A stretch of 64,000 bases of DNA from Drosophila pseudoobscura (lineage: Eukaryota; Arthropoda; Insecta; Diptera; Drosophilidae). Shown here in pieces: positions 62,452-64,000 of the stretch; positions within the stretch are counted from its first letter, which is position 1, and the number at the start of each line of letters is the position of its first letter. A program made the position numbers and the translations under genes. The stretch lies in NCBI RefSeq assembly GCF_009870125.1, contig NC_046681.1:17249001-17313000 (forward strand), in the 5' to 3' direction. The notes under the pieces are model-generated. The model had not been told where the DNA came from. It ran no database searches and saw nothing but the letters and a program-made list of their open reading frames with translations.

Positions 62452-63093
62452 ATGTCTCGAGCAAGTGAATTGATCTTTAAAACAAGAAAAAGTATGTTAT
62501 TAAATAAAATTCCCATATCAAATAAAGGTCGGGGTAGAGAACACATCTTACGAACGTATGTTTATATGAGGTGCAGACAATATGCACAGGAAAATAATAA
62601 TAGTCGTGCATACACTGAATCAAAACAAATAATACATTAGTATTCACTAGCTATTTCTATTTACTATCAAAGGTAATCTTCAAAGTACCTGTTCCAAAAA
62701 CATAAGGCCAATCTTGACCAAATGCATTTTTTTTAAACTTTATTACCATACTGAAGCTATAGCTGCATTTATCAGCTTATAAGTTTTGCAAAGTTTAATA
62801 CAACCAGATGTAATAATTCACACAAAAATTCACAATTTCACTTAACTCAATATACAAAACCAAGCTTGTTTGAAAAAAAATAACTGACGTAGGGTAACTG
62901 CAAGGGTATTTAGAGTTTCGGCCAACAAAGCTAACCTTCTGTTCTTAAATATGTTTTTCATGCACACATACACATTAATGATCTTATGATTTTAATAAAT
63001 ATAAAAACATTTTATTTTTTAGCTTCCGAAAAAATATCGGAAAATGTACACATATTCGCGAATGACCCTTCCCTAGCTTTTTTTCGAGTTCAG
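62452..63093 (+). CDS. BORCS8: BORC complex subunit 8 (exons 1-2, gene continues past the window)
   Basis: Two small exons: 62452..62491 (ATG, donor GTATGT) and 63023..63093 (acceptor tttttag, donor GTACGT). They join in phase to give MSRASELIFKTRK then TSEKISENVHIFANDPSLAF and FRVQ. This matches the start of vertebrate BORCS8 (KVTDKFTESVYVLANEPSVALYRLQ, split here as VTDKFTESVYVLAN and EPSVALYRLQ) residue by residue. BORC sits on the cytosolic face of lysosomes and recruits Arl8 for kinesin-driven transport. The next exon (expected to begin EHVR-like) was not found up to 64000. The unspliced 62-codon frame from the same ATG reads into the intron and is not the product. Confidence 0.8.
62740..62810 (+). 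repeat. GGCTGCACC family, copy 4 (3' part only), in BORCS8 intron 1
   Basis: It shares agctgcatttatcagctta and gcaaagtttaatacaacc with the right end of copy 2 at 41.7 kb. Confidence 0.6.
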
Positions 63094-64000
63094 GTACGTG
63101 AAGCTGTTATTATTGTAACTATATTGTATAATAATATAATCTCGTATTGAACAAGCGCCTACAATTGTATTGACAGACACAAATTACCCCTTTTTTATGT
63201 TCTCTATTTTATTTTAATCAGTATATCGGACCACCCAACTTAGATCTATGTGGCCCTTAGTTTTCCGGTTGAATGGGACCGCTAAGAGTATAATTTAAAT
63301 CCCACAGGATTGCGGTGTCTTTGGCGAAGGAAAGGCAATCCACTGATTCCAGCACAGGAACGCCGCTGTGTCTGTCGCTTGATCATAACAGAATCGAGGA
63401 TTTGCAGTTCCTTGCATTTCCTGCATCTGTTGTTGGTGATGTCTTGGCAGACAGTGTTTCACCACTTTAACGCCTTTCGTGGTAAATTCAACCGATGGTA
63501 CTTTGTGCTCTTTTACAAATTTTGTTAATTTACTTGAGGTAGTGGTAGTTTTGTGATCATTATTTTGTGATGCAGAGCCAATCCTGCTGCTGAGTCTTTC
63601 CCATTAGTTTATTGTAGGTCTAGAGTCTAGACAATCTTTGTTCCGGGGCTTACTATGTACCGTTATCTTCGGAGTGTGGTTTTTTCTCCTCTGCCCAATC
63701 ATCCAAAGACCGCTGCCGAAAGACGTGCTACACGTGTAACCGAAACGATCGCATACATGCAGGAAAAATATATGTTAGACTAATATAGCTAAATGAGCTA
63801 AGAAATTAATTCAAGAAGAGGAAATTATAATCTGAGGATCAGATTGCTCACCAGGGGTTAACGTTTTCACACAGAAGGTCTTAAGGTTTTGTATAGGATA
63901 AGTTATATTATCAACATTTTATTTTATTTTAAAACGAATACATTAATTATACGTAATCTTTATTCTAATAAAAATATACAAATTTTTCGCTCACACCATA
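63094..64000 (+). other. Intron of BORCS8 (probable)
   Basis: No further BORCS8 exon seen. A GC-richer patch at 63300-63800 has an open frame on each strand with no recognisable domain, and may be a transposon piece. Poly-A/T-rich at the right edge. Confidence 0.35.

Noticed and set aside
62452-62640. Single 62-codon ORF as a stand-alone protein
   Set aside because: The donor GTATGT after codon 13 and the matching exon at 63023 give the BORCS8 N-terminus. The rest of the frame is intron.

Overview
This is eukaryotic nuclear DNA from a fruit fly (genus Drosophila or a close relative). It is AT-rich, with intron-split genes using short GT-AG introns, many TACATATGTA-type microsatellites, and fly transposon families (DINE-1-like Helitrons, LOA- and Jockey-type LINEs, BEL/Pao relics, P-like inverted-repeat elements). 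The recognisable host genes are, as far as I recall, almost all neighbours in D. melanogaster cytological region 31 on Muller element B. The window therefore looks like a conserved gene block that transposable elements have inflated. The species cannot be named from sequence alone.

Layout. 0-1.1 kb holds two exons of an ADAMTS-like secreted protein (minus strand, perhaps loh). 1.1-16 kb is a gene-poor repeat field: an internally deleted LOA-type LINE (2.4-4.6 kb), DINE-like copies, two direct copies of a 1.6 kb repeat (7.4-9.6 and 10.9-12.5 kb), a Jockey-type LINE (12.6-14.2 kb) and another LINE remnant on the minus strand (14.9-15.8 kb). 16.7-18.6 kb holds Nse4 and a broken duplicate of its exon 3. 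21.0-24.5 kb is STUB1/CHIP. 27.7-29.0 kb is RfC3, divergent from holn1/CD2BP2 (29.5-30.6 kb). 32.4-33.8 kb is REPTOR-BP. 36.8-42.1 kb is the kinesin Klp31E, divergent from nmd/ATAD1 (44.9-46.1 kb). lft/LIX1 (47.6-49.3 kb) converges on nmd. 49.5-55 kb is a transposon cluster whose centrepiece is a 1,860-bp element with perfect 513-bp inverted arms. TRAPPC13 (55.4-57.0 kb) and a papain-family cysteine protease (57.9-60.2 kb) follow on the minus strand. The first two exons of BORCS8 start at 62.45 kb on the plus strand, and the gene runs off the right edge.

The genes do not form a pathway. They are mostly housekeeping functions: SMC5/6 complex, chaperone-linked ubiquitylation, clamp loading, splicing, TORC1-linked transcription, microtubule motor, mitochondrial and peroxisomal membrane protein extraction, Fat/Dachsous growth signalling, TRAPP traffic and lysosome positioning. 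Several start downstream of ATCGAT/DRE clusters, typical of fly housekeeping promoters. I built exon models by joining GT-AG junctions in phase. Every chain from a proposed ATG to a stop sums to a whole number of codons.

The most unusual non-genic structures are the palindromic P-like element with a 7-bp target duplication (a potential hairpin-RNA source), a 25-bp scar at 19.77 kb made only of its two tips inside another perfect 7-bp duplication, and a DINE-like insertion whose empty site survives in the second copy of the 1.6 kb repeat.
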